Assembly (NCBI GenBank): GCA_022870745.1
Contig: CP085323.1
Location: 496,001 to 560,000 of the forward strand
Length of the DNA: 64,000 nt
Direction: 5' to 3'
Origin: Silvibacterium acidisoli
Lineage (GTDB): Bacteria; Acidobacteriota; Terriglobia; Terriglobales; Acidobacteriaceae
Made by a program: the position numbers and the translations under genes. Position 1 is the first letter of the stretch; every line of letters begins with the position of its first letter. This document shows positions 53,621-64,000 of the stretch, piece after piece. Under the pieces are notes generated by a model that did not search any database, was not told the origin of the DNA, and worked only from the letters and a program-made list of their open reading frames with translations.

Positions 53621-54238
53621 TCAGAGCAGCGCAAGAAGATTACGCAAAGCCTGGCCCCGATGGCTGAGACGCAGACGCGTATCCGGATCGATCTCGGCCA
53701 TCGTCTTCTTCTCCTGCGGCAGATAAAACAAGGGATCGTAACCGAAACCCGCGGTTCCTCTAGGAGTGGAAACAATCTCCCCTTCAACCGCTCCATCGGC
53801 GGAGTGAACAAGCCGGCCATCGACAGCCGCAACCAGCGCACAGTGGTAGCGCGCCGCAAACGGTGCCGGACCAACGGTTTTCAATCTCTCCAGCAGGTAG
53901 CAGTTGTTCCGTTCATCCGTGGGCAGGTGCGCAGCGAAAGCGGCATCATCGGCAAAGCGCGCCGAGCGCACGCCTGGATCTCCTCCCAGTGCATCGACCT
54001 CGAGACCTGAGTCATCTGCCAGGACGATCTCCCCCGGCGCGAAGCTGCTGTAGTACTCGGCCTTTGTCCTCGCATTACCCATGAATGAAGGTTCGTCTTC
54101 AGGCGGGGCCGTAATCTCGCGAAGTCCGGGAAGCGGTTCGAGACGCACATCGGCGTTGATGGATTGCGCGGCCCACGCGAAGTCGCGCAGCTTGCCCGGA
54201 TTGGAAGTTGCGATGTAGAGAAGCTTGTTCGTTGCCAT
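53621..54238 (-). CDS. rdgB: Non-canonical purine NTP pyrophosphatase (RdgB/HAM1)
   Basis: 205 residues. ATSNPGKLRDF opens the family fold; SFMGNARTKAEYYS, VLADDSGLEVDALGGDPGVRSARFA and GFGYDPLFY are the substrate and metal sites, with LSHRGQALR at the end. Hydrolyses dITP, ITP and XTP to monophosphates so deaminated bases stay out of DNA. Convergent with ogt (nine-base gap) and downstream of the TonB receptor gene on the same strand. Confidence 0.96.
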   Translation of the reverse strand: MATNKLLYIATSNPGKLRDFAWAAQSINADVRLEPLPGLREITAPPEDEPSFMGNARTKAEYYSSFAPGEIVLADDSGLEVDALGGDPGVRSARFADDAAFAAHLPTDERNNCYLLERLKTVGPAPFAARYHCALVAAVDGRLVHSADGAVEGEIVSTPRGTAGFGYDPLFYLPQEKKTMAEIDPDTRLRLSHRGQALRNLLALL

Positions 54239-54288
54239 CTACATCCGACTCTAACGCAACGCCGCGCGATGTCGCGAACAGCAGCACA

Positions 54289-57200
54289 TCAGAAGACCAC
54301 TTTGACGCCCGCCTGCAGAACGCGCGGCCCACCCACGCCGTTCACATTGCCTACGCCCGAACCCAGTGTGCCGGTGATCCTGCCCAGGTTCGAACCGAGT
54401 GTAGAGTTGGGCAATCCAAATGCCGGAGTATTAGTCAGGTTGAACGCATCGCCGCGTACCTCAAGAGGAATCTCGTGCCAGATGGGAAAGCTTTTGAAGA
54501 GCGAAAGGCTGTCGTAGAAATACCCCGGTCCACGAAACTGGTTGCGCTGCGTATCGCCCACGACGCAAGGAGCCTGGTTTGTCGCGGAATAAGCCGTGCA
54601 TGTAGCCGGAGCAGAGAACGCCGAAGGATTGAACCACCGCACATTGCCCGCGCCGCTCACCTTATGCGTCACGGAATAAGAGCCTGTTTCGTTCACGGTC
54701 TGGGTTGTTCCCGGTGTTGCACTTGTCGTCGAGATGGTGAACGGCAAGCCCGAGAGTGCCGAAAGAATCACCGAGGTCTTCCATCCGCCGAGGACATACT
54801 GCGAAAAACCGGAACCGAAATAACGATGACCGCGCCCCGCAGGCAGTTCATAGGTCAGAGTCTGCTCGAAGTTACGCGTGCGATCAAAATCGACGACGGA
54901 GTAATTCCGTCGCATCGGCCCGGCCCAGAACAACACATTCCCGTCCTGCGCACCTGTTACATAGCCCTGCGCCTTGCCCCATGTAAAGGCGGACATAAAG
55001 GCTAGTCCATTCGTAAACCGCCGCGTCAACTGCACCTGGAGCGACTCATAGTTAGTGGACGTGCCCATGAAGTATTGCGTAACGGCAGCCGTCTTACCGA
55101 ATGCGACATTCAGCGGATCGTAGGCAGCGCTCTGCCCATACACGCGAGGCTGGTTGATGTTCTGTGCTACGTCGATGCGGGTTCCATGGTTGGCCACATA
55201 CGCAATCTGCAGCGAGGTATTCGCACCCAGCGCCTGCTGCAACGCTACGTTCCACGAGGAGACATAGGCATTCTTGAAGTCGAGGGGGATGTAGAGGTTC
55301 GCAAGCCCGATGGTGCCGTTCGCAGCCGTCTCAAACAACGTTCCGTTGCTGCTGAACTGCGCTGTCGGAGTGGCCGGAATGCCGGTCACAAAGTTCACCA
55401 CTCCACCAGCGGGATTCAGAGCCGGTCCATAGGTCGGCGTAAAGGTGTAATACGTACTGGTCTTGATCGGATAGTTATACGCGTACGAGTTATCGACGAA
55501 CGGCACATAGCTGATGCCGTAACCGGCGCGCACCACCGTGTTCTGGCTCGCGCGATACGAGAGACCGACGCGTGGCGCAAAGTTGCGATAGTTTGTCTGC
55601 ATGCCAAGGTCCGACGGATTGCCATCGACACCGGCCATGACAAGATTGTTCGCCGCGGGATCGTAATTCACGTATCCGCCCGCCTTGCGCGGCGTGGCCG
55701 GCGGATACAGCTCCCACCTCAACCCGAGATCCATGGTCAGCTTCGGCGTAACCTGCCACTTATCCGCGACAAAGAAAAACAGCCAGTTCTGGCGATAGGC
55801 CGGGAAAGTACTGTTCGTGTCCTGACCCACCTGGTAAGGAACATCGAACAGGATGCTGGCGATATCGTTCGCCTGCCCCGTCACCGAGCCGTTGAACGCT
55901 GTCGCTCCTGGCGCCGAAGTCTGATTCTCGCTGAAGTAAAACTGGCCCGCCGCGGCATTGTTGTTGCCCTGCAGAAGATCGTCGCGCACGCGGCGAATAT
56001 CCGCGCCTGCCTTGATCGTGTGATTGCCGAGGATCTTCGTCCAGTTATTCGCGACATCGATGTTCGATTCTCCGCGAAGCCACGGCAACGATGGAGAATA
56101 CCCGATCAGGGGGGACGAGAAGTTAGTGCTGTTGTTATTCACAACAATTGCGATCTGACCGCTGGTTGTCGGCGTGTTGTTCGTACCGTTAGGACCATTG
56201 CCGGGAATGCCGAGCGTGCGGGCATCGTTCGAGCCGTAGTCATTCTGCGTCGCGGAGTTGCGCAGGTGCGCGACGCCCACACGAACCTCGGTTAACAACG
56301 TCGGGGAGAACGTATGGTCATAGTTCCCACCCGCACTGTACGCGGTTGCGGTACCGGTCGCTTCAAAACCGCCGCCGGCAGGGCCGCCCAGGAACGAGCC
56401 GAAAGACGGCGCCTGGTAGGTATCGATCAACTGGTGGCTGAATCGCCCGCTCAAGTGGTCTTTGGGACTGATGTTGTAGTCCGACTTGATGTCGTAGCTC
56501 CAGGTGTCTTTATGAAACGGCGAGTTCTGCGAGAAGTTGTTCGTGGTCGCGCCAGCAGCGTAGCGAGCCGAAGCAAGGTTCTGCGAGGGGTCGCGTGCAA
56601 TGGCATCGAGGCTTTGCAGAACCTTAAGCGAGATCGGACTGATTCCCGCATTTGTCAACGGGATCTGGTTATTCGCAAAGGCCACGCGACCCGCGCCGCA
56701 ACTGCTGCTCGTCGCTCCGCTGCACGCGGCTGCGTTGCCCGTGTTCGGATCGTATATCTGGCCAGAATAGGCGCTCAGATCTAGTGCATTATTCACCACG
56801 TTGTAGAAAGGAATAGTCGCATTGCTTGTCGTCTCTTCATGGTCTGAAGTACGCAGCAGATCACCGAAGAAAAACAGCTTGTTGCGCAGGATCGGGCCGC
56901 CGATTGAACCACCGGTGTAGTTGTACACCAGCCTTCCGTTGGGTCCGGTGGCGAAATAGTTGCGGGCATTCACGCCGTTGTTTTCCATCTGCTGAAAGAC
57001 TGAGCCGTGGAATTGGTTGGTGCCTGACTTCAGCGTGACATTCACAACCGTGCCTACAGCGCGTCCAAACTCCGCCTCGAAGTTGTTGGTCGTGATGTCC
57101 ACGTTCTGAATGGCCGCTGCCGGGGGCACCAGGATGATATGAATGCCGGTGCGCTGATCGTCGTCGATACCCTCGATCTGGTAAAGATTCACATACGAGG

Positions 57201-57771
57201 ACTGCCCATTGGCATTCGTCGAAAGATCGTTGTTGGCATTGAAGAACTGTGAGTTGTTGAACGTAACCGGAGCCATGCCGGGAACGACATTCAGCAGCGA
57301 TTGAAAGCTGTTTCCACTCGACAGCGGTAGATTGCTGATCTGGTGCGCTTCGAGCGTCGCGGATATGTCAGCACGATCGGTCTGGAGCTGCGGCGGAGCA
57401 GTTGTAACCGTGACAGTTTCATTTACGCTGCCCGTCGTCATCTGCACATCAACGCGCGTGGTGACGTTTGTCGCGACGTTGATATTCTGCCGCGCCTCCG
57501 TCTTGAAACCCTGCGCCACAACGGTCATGGTGTATTCGCCGGAGGGCAGCGTCGGCTGCGTGAAGTTACCGCTCTCATTGGTTGCCGTGCTGTAGGTTGC
57601 ATCCTGGCCCACGCGGAGAATCTTCACTTGGGCGTTTGCGATTGCCGCACCGGATGGATCGGTCACCGTTCCGACAATGGTTCCGCTGACAGCCTGCGCC
57701 GCGAGTCTTGGGACAATAATCAGGCACAACAACACCAGCAGAACGCTGGCGTTCCGGATAACGACGCGCAT
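54289..57771 (-). CDS. TonB-dependent receptor, Oar-like, with carboxypeptidase-regulatory domain
   Basis: 1160 residues, AGGAGG six bases before ATG 57771. Signal peptide (VLLVLLCLIIVPRLAAQ), then a CarboxypepD_reg domain ~33-115 (GTVTDPSGAAIANAQVKI, NESGNFTQPTLPSGEYTM), plug ~140-250 (YQIEGIDDDQ) and a large beta-barrel to the terminal VKVVF. Full length for the Oar-like family abundant in Acidobacteria; probably takes up large glycan or peptide-like substrates. No classical TonB box is obvious. A TTGACA at 57905-57910 (minus strand) is a possible -35. Confidence 0.93.
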   Translation of the reverse strand: MRVVIRNASVLLVLLCLIIVPRLAAQAVSGTIVGTVTDPSGAAIANAQVKILRVGQDATYSTATNESGNFTQPTLPSGEYTMTVVAQGFKTEARQNINVATNVTTRVDVQMTTGSVNETVTVTTAPPQLQTDRADISATLEAHQISNLPLSSGNSFQSLLNVVPGMAPVTFNNSQFFNANNDLSTNANGQSSYVNLYQIEGIDDDQRTGIHIILVPPAAAIQNVDITTNNFEAEFGRAVGTVVNVTLKSGTNQFHGSVFQQMENNGVNARNYFATGPNGRLVYNYTGGSIGGPILRNKLFFFGDLLRTSDHEETTSNATIPFYNVVNNALDLSAYSGQIYDPNTGNAAACSGATSSSCGAGRVAFANNQIPLTNAGISPISLKVLQSLDAIARDPSQNLASARYAAGATTNNFSQNSPFHKDTWSYDIKSDYNISPKDHLSGRFSHQLIDTYQAPSFGSFLGGPAGGGFEATGTATAYSAGGNYDHTFSPTLLTEVRVGVAHLRNSATQNDYGSNDARTLGIPGNGPNGTNNTPTTSGQIAIVVNNNSTNFSSPLIGYSPSLPWLRGESNIDVANNWTKILGNHTIKAGADIRRVRDDLLQGNNNAAAGQFYFSENQTSAPGATAFNGSVTGQANDIASILFDVPYQVGQDTNSTFPAYRQNWLFFFVADKWQVTPKLTMDLGLRWELYPPATPRKAGGYVNYDPAANNLVMAGVDGNPSDLGMQTNYRNFAPRVGLSYRASQNTVVRAGYGISYVPFVDNSYAYNYPIKTSTYYTFTPTYGPALNPAGGVVNFVTGIPATPTAQFSSNGTLFETAANGTIGLANLYIPLDFKNAYVSSWNVALQQALGANTSLQIAYVANHGTRIDVAQNINQPRVYGQSAAYDPLNVAFGKTAAVTQYFMGTSTNYESLQVQLTRRFTNGLAFMSAFTWGKAQGYVTGAQDGNVLFWAGPMRRNYSVVDFDRTRNFEQTLTYELPAGRGHRYFGSGFSQYVLGGWKTSVILSALSGLPFTISTTSATPGTTQTVNETGSYSVTHKVSGAGNVRWFNPSAFSAPATCTAYSATNQAPCVVGDTQRNQFRGPGYFYDSLSLFKSFPIWHEIPLEVRGDAFNLTNTPAFGLPNSTLGSNLGRITGTLGSGVGNVNGVGGPRVLQAGVKVVF

Positions 57772-58143
57772 GTAAGCCTCCTACAACACCGAAATCAAAG
57801 ATTTCGTTTGCGGCTGCAACAAAATGCGCCTTGTTCTACTAACAACCGGCGGCGAATCTCGCAGTTACAACCCGGCGAGGACGTTACCAAAGCAATTTAT
57901 TAAGTGTCAAGCCGCCCGAATGAGCGGTAAGGCATAACTCGCAGCGCTGCTAATGGCGCTTGCAGCTCAGTCTGACCTTAAGCATGCTCGAAACGTTGCG
58001 CTTCTCTCAGCCCCGTTGAACCTACCTGTTGCGAGATTCAGAGGGAGGGTAATTCTTCGTTTAGCCGTGTACACGAACAGGTAGTTCGGATAGAGTGTAG
58101 GTGCAAAAAAGGCCCGCTTTCCATCACCTGAACTCTCGAAAGC
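57772..58143. other. Intergenic region between divergent TonB receptor and unknown secreted protein
   Basis: 372 bases with no credible gene. The receptor's ribosome site lies at the left end. A minus-strand TTGACA (57905-57910) lacks a good -10. AT content is a little higher around 57890-57905. No strong hairpin or repeat was found. Confidence 0.5.
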
Positions 58144-59739
58144 ATGAGGTCTATCCCTGCCATGTTTCGCATTTCCTCTTGCGGGTACTGCGTCGTTGCA
58201 ATCGGCGTTGGACTATTGCTGCCATCGCTACAGTACGCACAGATAGGAAAGCCAGCGCGCTCTTCTCCGTTCACGGAAATCAAATGGGATGTATATACGT
58301 TCAACTTCCTGCCTGGAAATCAGATGGCACAGGTGCTTGACTCGGATGGTCATGTGATCGGAACGATCCTCGCCATGAACGGAACGCTGACCATGATTCC
58401 TACCATAACTGGCGACGCAGCAGACAAGCTGAAGCAGTCGTTTCAGGCATGGAAGAATCAAGGGGGTGAAAAAGCGCTGTACGATCAGTCCGCTTCTAAA
58501 AATCAAACTTCCGCCAAGGCCGGAATATCAAACTCCTCACCTGCCAAACCAGCAGCTGTTGTTACATCGGATTCTCAGCCAGCAGCCGAACCACAACCGG
58601 GTGGGCAATCCGGTCGCGGCATTCTGCATGTGGACGACCTCGATCGACTGGAGAACGCCACACTCCGTTTCGATCTGAATGCCATGCGCTCTGCTCCGGC
58701 CCTGCTCGAACAAAAGCCTGTCATGCAATACTTCATTGCGGTCAACAACTGTCGTGATTCGGCTGTACAGCGCTCTCTGCAAGACGAACTGGATTATCCG
58801 GAGTTAGCGCGGTTCTACAGCGCGAAAGCGCCAGAGATTCTTTCCGGCTTGCCCGATACGGCAGGATTGCTGATGTTCCGCGGCAACACGAGGGGCGAGC
58901 TGATCTGGGGACGCGCTGCGGGCGGATACGACCCGACTCTAAAAACTTTGGTCTTGGGAGAGTACGACGTAAGCCGGAAGGCCTTCCCTATTCTCGTGAG
59001 TGACAAGAGTAAGACGCTCGAGATCTCCGGCACTCAGAGAGCCGACGTCAATCGTATATCGCTGGAAACGTCGTGTCCGGTCGCTTACAGCGCGTTAATG
59101 CGCTTGGGAGCGAATGCGTCTTTACCTGCATCCTATACGGTCACCGTGCAGCCAATGAGCTTTGGCGAATTACCCATGAGCGAAGCCGACGCGCGCAGAT
59201 ATATTGACAGCGTTAACGCTGCCCAGCGCGACATTGTCCTGGCCGTGGATGTTCACCTCAAGCAGAATCCTCAGGAAACAAACGCCAAGGTATTCGCCTA
59301 CGATGGAACGATCGCGCGAGTCATCGTTTTGAACAAAGCCTCGTTTCAACAGATCGGCACCCTTTACGACGATCACACATTGGCGCCGGTTCGCACCAAA
59401 GAGATTCCATCCGCGATCACGACCATGAAGTCCACCCGTGAGTTCAACGAGGAACTCATCACCGCCGTTTACGTTTCGCTGGCTGCCAGTTCCTGCGGAT
59501 GGCCCATCTCAGCGGATCAGAAGGCAAATCTTGACCGTTACATTTCCGACGTGAACACATACGGCAAATTTAACGACCGGTCTTCACTTAACGGAGTGGC
59601 AGCGAATATCCGCAACTCTATCAATGACCCTTCCAGGCATTTTTGTGAGAACCCTTCAGAACGCCAGGACTTTAACCGCCGGGTCGCTACGGTATGGCCC
59701 AACGGGCCCATGGCCGCACCCCCGCCACAAACCCCATAA
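58144..59739 (+). CDS. Secreted protein of unknown function
   Basis: 531 residues. Signal sequence FRISSCGYCVVAIGVGLLLPSLQYA, then a short conserved-looking N-terminal domain (~35-110), a low-complexity Ser/Ala/Pro/Gln linker (~115-160) and a larger C-terminal domain (~165-520) beginning DDLDRLENATLRFDLNAM, with six Cys in the mature protein and a proline-rich tail. No family recognised. The AT-richer codon use and isolated position, next to a TonB receptor, leave open a recent arrival. Start ATG 58144 has no good ribosome site; ATG 58162 is a nearby alternative. Confidence 0.7.
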   Translation: MRSIPAMFRISSCGYCVVAIGVGLLLPSLQYAQIGKPARSSPFTEIKWDVYTFNFLPGNQMAQVLDSDGHVIGTILAMNGTLTMIPTITGDAADKLKQSFQAWKNQGGEKALYDQSASKNQTSAKAGISNSSPAKPAAVVTSDSQPAAEPQPGGQSGRGILHVDDLDRLENATLRFDLNAMRSAPALLEQKPVMQYFIAVNNCRDSAVQRSLQDELDYPELARFYSAKAPEILSGLPDTAGLLMFRGNTRGELIWGRAAGGYDPTLKTLVLGEYDVSRKAFPILVSDKSKTLEISGTQRADVNRISLETSCPVAYSALMRLGANASLPASYTVTVQPMSFGELPMSEADARRYIDSVNAAQRDIVLAVDVHLKQNPQETNAKVFAYDGTIARVIVLNKASFQQIGTLYDDHTLAPVRTKEIPSAITTMKSTREFNEELITAVYVSLAASSCGWPISADQKANLDRYISDVNTYGKFNDRSSLNGVAANIRNSINDPSRHFCENPSERQDFNRRVATVWPNGPMAAPPPQTP

Positions 59740-59950
59740 TGGGACAGGTTGTAGAACCGCCTTCATCTCCATTCCTTGACGCTCCTACCCTCAAAAACCA
59801 ATAATGGTTGTTGACTCTTCCACTGGTTCAACCGCCACCATGCAGCCTTGGCGATCCCCGGCTGCTCTTGACAATCACCTGCGCGGTAAACGGGAGCGCC
59901 CGAGTGCGAGTTCGGCAACAGATTCATTTTCAGAAGGTTAGGGAGACGCG

Positions 59951-60640
59951 ATGAGCACCACTGCGGTCGGCCTGCGCGAAAACCGCGCGCCAGGCTTCTG
60001 GCAATCCACCAACGGTAAGAAAGTCGTCATGGCGGTCACCGGAGCCGTCATGTTCGCCTTCATCATCGGTCACCTCGCCGGCAATCTCCAGGTCTTCGAA
60101 GGCCCCGCCAAGCTCAACGCCTACGGCAACCTGCTCCACAGCCTCGGCGAACTCCTGTGGCCGGTCCGCATCATCCTGTTACTCTGCATCGGGCTTCACA
60201 TCACCGCGACTGTGCAGCTCGCGCTGCGCAACAAGGCGGCCCGCCCTGTTGAGTACGCAGCCAAGAAGTCCATCAACTCCACCTATGCTTCACGGACGAT
60301 GTACTGGAGCGGCCCGATCATCCTGGCCTTCGTCATCTTCCACCTGCTTCACCTGACCGCCGGATACATTCATCCCGGCGCAGCCTATATAGAGGGTGAC
60401 GTCTACCACAACGTCGTCTCCGGCTTCCAGGTCTGGTGGGTCTCGGTATGGTACATCTTCGCCGTTTCGCTGCTCGGCCTGCACCTGCGTCACGGCTTCT
60501 GGAGCATGTTCCAGTCGATCGGGCTGAACCACCCCCGCCACACGCCCATGCTCAAAAAGCTGGCCCTGGTTCTCGCGCTTCTCATCACTCTCGGATACAT
60601 CTCCATTCCGCTCAGCGTACTTGCGGGGTTCGTGAAATAA
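59951..60640 (+). CDS. sdhC: Succinate dehydrogenase cytochrome b558 subunit
   Basis: 229 residues, GGGAG five bases before ATG. Five hydrophobic helices with His residues in GHLAGN, GLHITAT, FHLLHLTAG and LHLRHGFWS, the arrangement of the di-haem b558 family (B-type complex II) in which one polypeptide forms the whole membrane anchor. Passes electrons between the flavoprotein/iron-sulphur arm and menaquinone. A TTGACA at 59868-59873 may be the -35 of the operon. The sdhA start directly follows its stop. Confidence 0.94.
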   Translation: MSTTAVGLRENRAPGFWQSTNGKKVVMAVTGAVMFAFIIGHLAGNLQVFEGPAKLNAYGNLLHSLGELLWPVRIILLLCIGLHITATVQLALRNKAARPVEYAAKKSINSTYASRTMYWSGPIILAFVIFHLLHLTAGYIHPGAAYIEGDVYHNVVSGFQVWWVSVWYIFAVSLLGLHLRHGFWSMFQSIGLNHPRHTPMLKKLALVLALLITLGYISIPLSVLAGFVK

Positions 60641-62554
<1,914 letters not shown>

Positions 62555-62616
62555 GTTTTCTTTAAGGTTCAGAAACAGAAATCTGTTCCATAAAGACGAC
62601 TGACTGAGAAATCGAT

Positions 62617-63411
62617 ATGAAACTTAGACTGAAGATCTGGCGGCAGAAGAATCGGAACGACAAGGGCAGCTTCGTCAGCTACTCCATGGACGACGTGAAC
62701 CCCGAAATGTCCATGCTCGAGTGCCTCGACGTGCTCAACGAAACCCTGATCGAGCGCGGCGAAGAGCCGGTCACCTTCGAGCACGACTGCCGCGAAGGCA
62801 TCTGCGGCTCCTGCGGGTTCATGATCAACGGCATCCCGCATGGCCCACAGCGAGCGACCACGGTCTGCCAGCTCACCATGCGCCATTTCAAGGACGGCGA
62901 AGAGCTGGTTATCGAGCCCTGGCGCGCCGGCGCCTTCCCTATGATCAAGGACCTCATGGTCGATCGCCGCGCCCTCGACCGCATCATCGAGTCTGGCGGA
63001 TACATCTCCGTCTCGACCGGCAATGCACCCGATGGCAACGACATCCTCATCGGTAAGGACACTTCCGACCGCGCCATGGATGCCGCCGCCTGCATCGGCT
63101 GCGGAGCCTGCGTCGCCGCCTGCCCCAACGCCTCGGCCGCGCTCTTCACCGGAGCCAAGATCACGCACCTCGGCGTACTGCCCCAGGGCAAGATTGAAGC
63201 CGAGCGCCGCGCTCTCGGCATGGTCGGCCAGATGAACACCGAGGACTTCGGCAGCTGCACCAACATCGGCGAATGCACCGCCGCATGCCCGAAGGAGATT
63301 CCGCTCGAAGTCATTGCACGCATGAACCAGGACTACTGGCGCGCCAGCGCCAAGCGGCGCGACGACAGCGTGAAGCCGGTCACCCCGGTTACCCGTTGGA
63401 ACGCGAAGTAA
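62617..63411 (+). CDS. sdhB: Succinate dehydrogenase iron-sulphur subunit
   Basis: 264 residues. [2Fe-2S] cysteines in [13 protein letters not shown] and TVCQL; the [4Fe-4S] and [3Fe-4S] sites in [13 protein letters not shown] and [15 protein letters not shown]. Wires electrons from SdhA to the membrane haem subunit. The gene order sdhC-sdhA-sdhB and the cysteine spacing are of the b558-type complex. A stem-loop follows the stop directly. Confidence 0.97.
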   Translation: MKLRLKIWRQKNRNDKGSFVSYSMDDVNPEMSMLECLDVLNETLIERGEEPVTFEHDCREGICGSCGFMINGIPHGPQRATTVCQLTMRHFKDGEELVIEPWRAGAFPMIKDLMVDRRALDRIIESGGYISVSTGNAPDGNDILIGKDTSDRAMDAAACIGCGACVAACPNASAALFTGAKITHLGVLPQGKIEAERRALGMVGQMNTEDFGSCTNIGECTAACPKEIPLEVIARMNQDYWRASAKRRDDSVKPVTPVTRWNAK

Positions 63412-63413
63412 AT

Positions 63414-63460
63414 ACTGCGGCGCTGTCGAACGAAAGTCGTATTCGGCAGCGCCGCAGTTT
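63414..63460 (+). terminator. Stem-loop terminator of sdhCAB
   Basis: Twelve-base perfect stem ACTGCGGCGCTG/CAGCGCCGCAGT, extended by CGAA/TTCG, with TTT after it. Just two bases past the sdhB stop. Confidence 0.75.
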
Positions 63461-63477
63461 CCGCCTATCATTTAGTT

Positions 63478-64000
63478 ATGTCCGATAAGAGCCAGTCCGT
63501 TTCGCACCGTATCCTCAACTGGCTGCCCGCTGCCATCGCCATCCTGGTCATTCGGATGGAATCGACCGCGGTCATGTCGGGCGCGAATACCAGCTACTGG
63601 CTCTATCCCTACTGGGTGAAGCTTTTCGGGCCAATCACGCCCGAGCACTGGGAGACCGTACATCACCTCATCCGCAAGTGTGGACACCTCACCGGCTACG
63701 GGCTGACCAGCCTCTGCTTCTTTCACGGCTGGCGGACAACGCTCAAGATAAAAGTTAAGGGTCTCCAGGCGCTCGAAGATGCCTGCAAGGCGATGTGGCG
63801 CAACGCTTCCCTGCTGGCGCTTCTCTGCACCCTGATCGTCGCCTCAGCCGACGAAATTCACCAGAGCTTTCTGCCCGGCCGCACAGCCACTCCGGTCGAC
63901 GTCTGCATCGATATGACCGGCGCCATCATCGCCCAGCTGATTGTGCAGCAGATCATGCGCCGCACCAGGCTTCGCAACCGGATACTGGTCCCGGCTGCGT
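63478..64000 (+). CDS. VanZ-like membrane protein (3' end cut by window)
   Basis: The frame is open from ATG 63478 to the last base, at least 174 residues. Hydrophobic segments near residues 15-25, 75-90 and 105-125, and the VanZ signatures KCGHLTGYGLTSL and SADEIHQSFLPGRTATPVDVCID, with a last helix AIIAQLIVQQI. VanZ-family proteins are small polytopic membrane proteins; VanZ itself gives low-level teicoplanin resistance, but most chromosomal members have no known function. Separated from sdhB by a terminator hairpin. Confidence 0.85.
   Translation, partial: MSDKSQSVSHRILNWLPAAIAILVIRMESTAVMSGANTSYWLYPYWVKLFGPITPEHWETVHHLIRKCGHLTGYGLTSLCFFHGWRTTLKIKVKGLQALEDACKAMWRNASLLALLCTLIVASADEIHQSFLPGRTATPVDVCIDMTGAIIAQLIVQQIMRRTRLRNRILVPAA

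Noticed and set aside
55075-56295. 406-codon plus-strand frame inside the TonB receptor gene
   Set aside because: Arginine-rich antisense shadow of a clear receptor; no domain or ribosome site.
62569-63471. 300-codon minus-strand frame opposite sdhB
   Set aside because: Antisense of a textbook iron-sulphur subunit; no protein features.

Overview
The window looks like a chromosomal segment of an acidobacterium of the Acidobacteriaceae/Terriglobales type. This is an inference from protein content, not from a marker tree. Supporting signs are two Oar-like TonB-dependent receptors with carboxypeptidase-regulatory N-termini, a b558-type sdhCAB operon, many secreted esterases and peptidases, GC-rich coding sequence, and short mosaic intergenic repeats (GGCTTTAGCC, GGGTGCCCCA and GTCATTCCGAG types). 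There is no rRNA, CRISPR array, insertion sequence or prophage; the only RNA gene is a tRNA-Leu(GAG).

Layout. 1-1190: 3' end of a TonB-dependent receptor. 1336-5885: four-gene operon (Gfo/Idh/MocA dehydrogenase, DUF993 DHDPS-like aldolase, sugar isomerase, aldehyde dehydrogenase), probably a sugar or sugar-acid catabolic route. 5886-6192: nested inverted-repeat element. 6193-17773: housekeeping and metabolic genes, including a secreted VOC protein, folD-phoU, two flavin oxidoreductases, a GT-C-like membrane protein, 4-hydroxyphenylpyruvate dioxygenase, a HAD phosphatase and an alpha-amino-acid ester hydrolase. 17897-20983: phytase-like esterase and a Tat-exported Gfo/Idh protein.

21177-27428: a six-gene, overlapping operon with stressosome proteins RsbR, RsbS and RsbT, a GHKL-PP2C phosphatase (RsbX-like) and two multidomain histidine kinases. 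No sigma factor or DNA-binding regulator is encoded in it, so signalling probably passes from the stressosome into a phosphorelay. This is the most interesting locus.

27519-38637: M14 peptidase, a permuted papain-like secreted protein, HAD hydrolase, tRNA-Leu, secG, beta-carbonic anhydrase, fatty-acid desaturase, a kinase/regulator pair and a copper chaperone/CopA pair. 38658-42785: an LptF-LptG fusion followed by an MsbA-like ABC exporter, suggesting lipopolysaccharide export. 42993-49934: flagellar genes fliS, fliD, a 922-residue flagellin with five tandem repeats and a good sigma-28 promoter, then divergent flbD, motA and motB. 50334-53611: DNA alkylation-repair island (EndoIII-like glycosylase, alkyltransferase-like protein, Ada-AlkA fusion, Ogt). 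53621-59739: rdgB, a complete TonB-dependent receptor and an unknown secreted protein. 59951-63411: sdhCAB. 63478-end: a VanZ-like protein cut by the window edge.

Limits: all family calls come from reading motifs. No database search or structure prediction was run, and residue equivalences to characterised enzymes are from memory.
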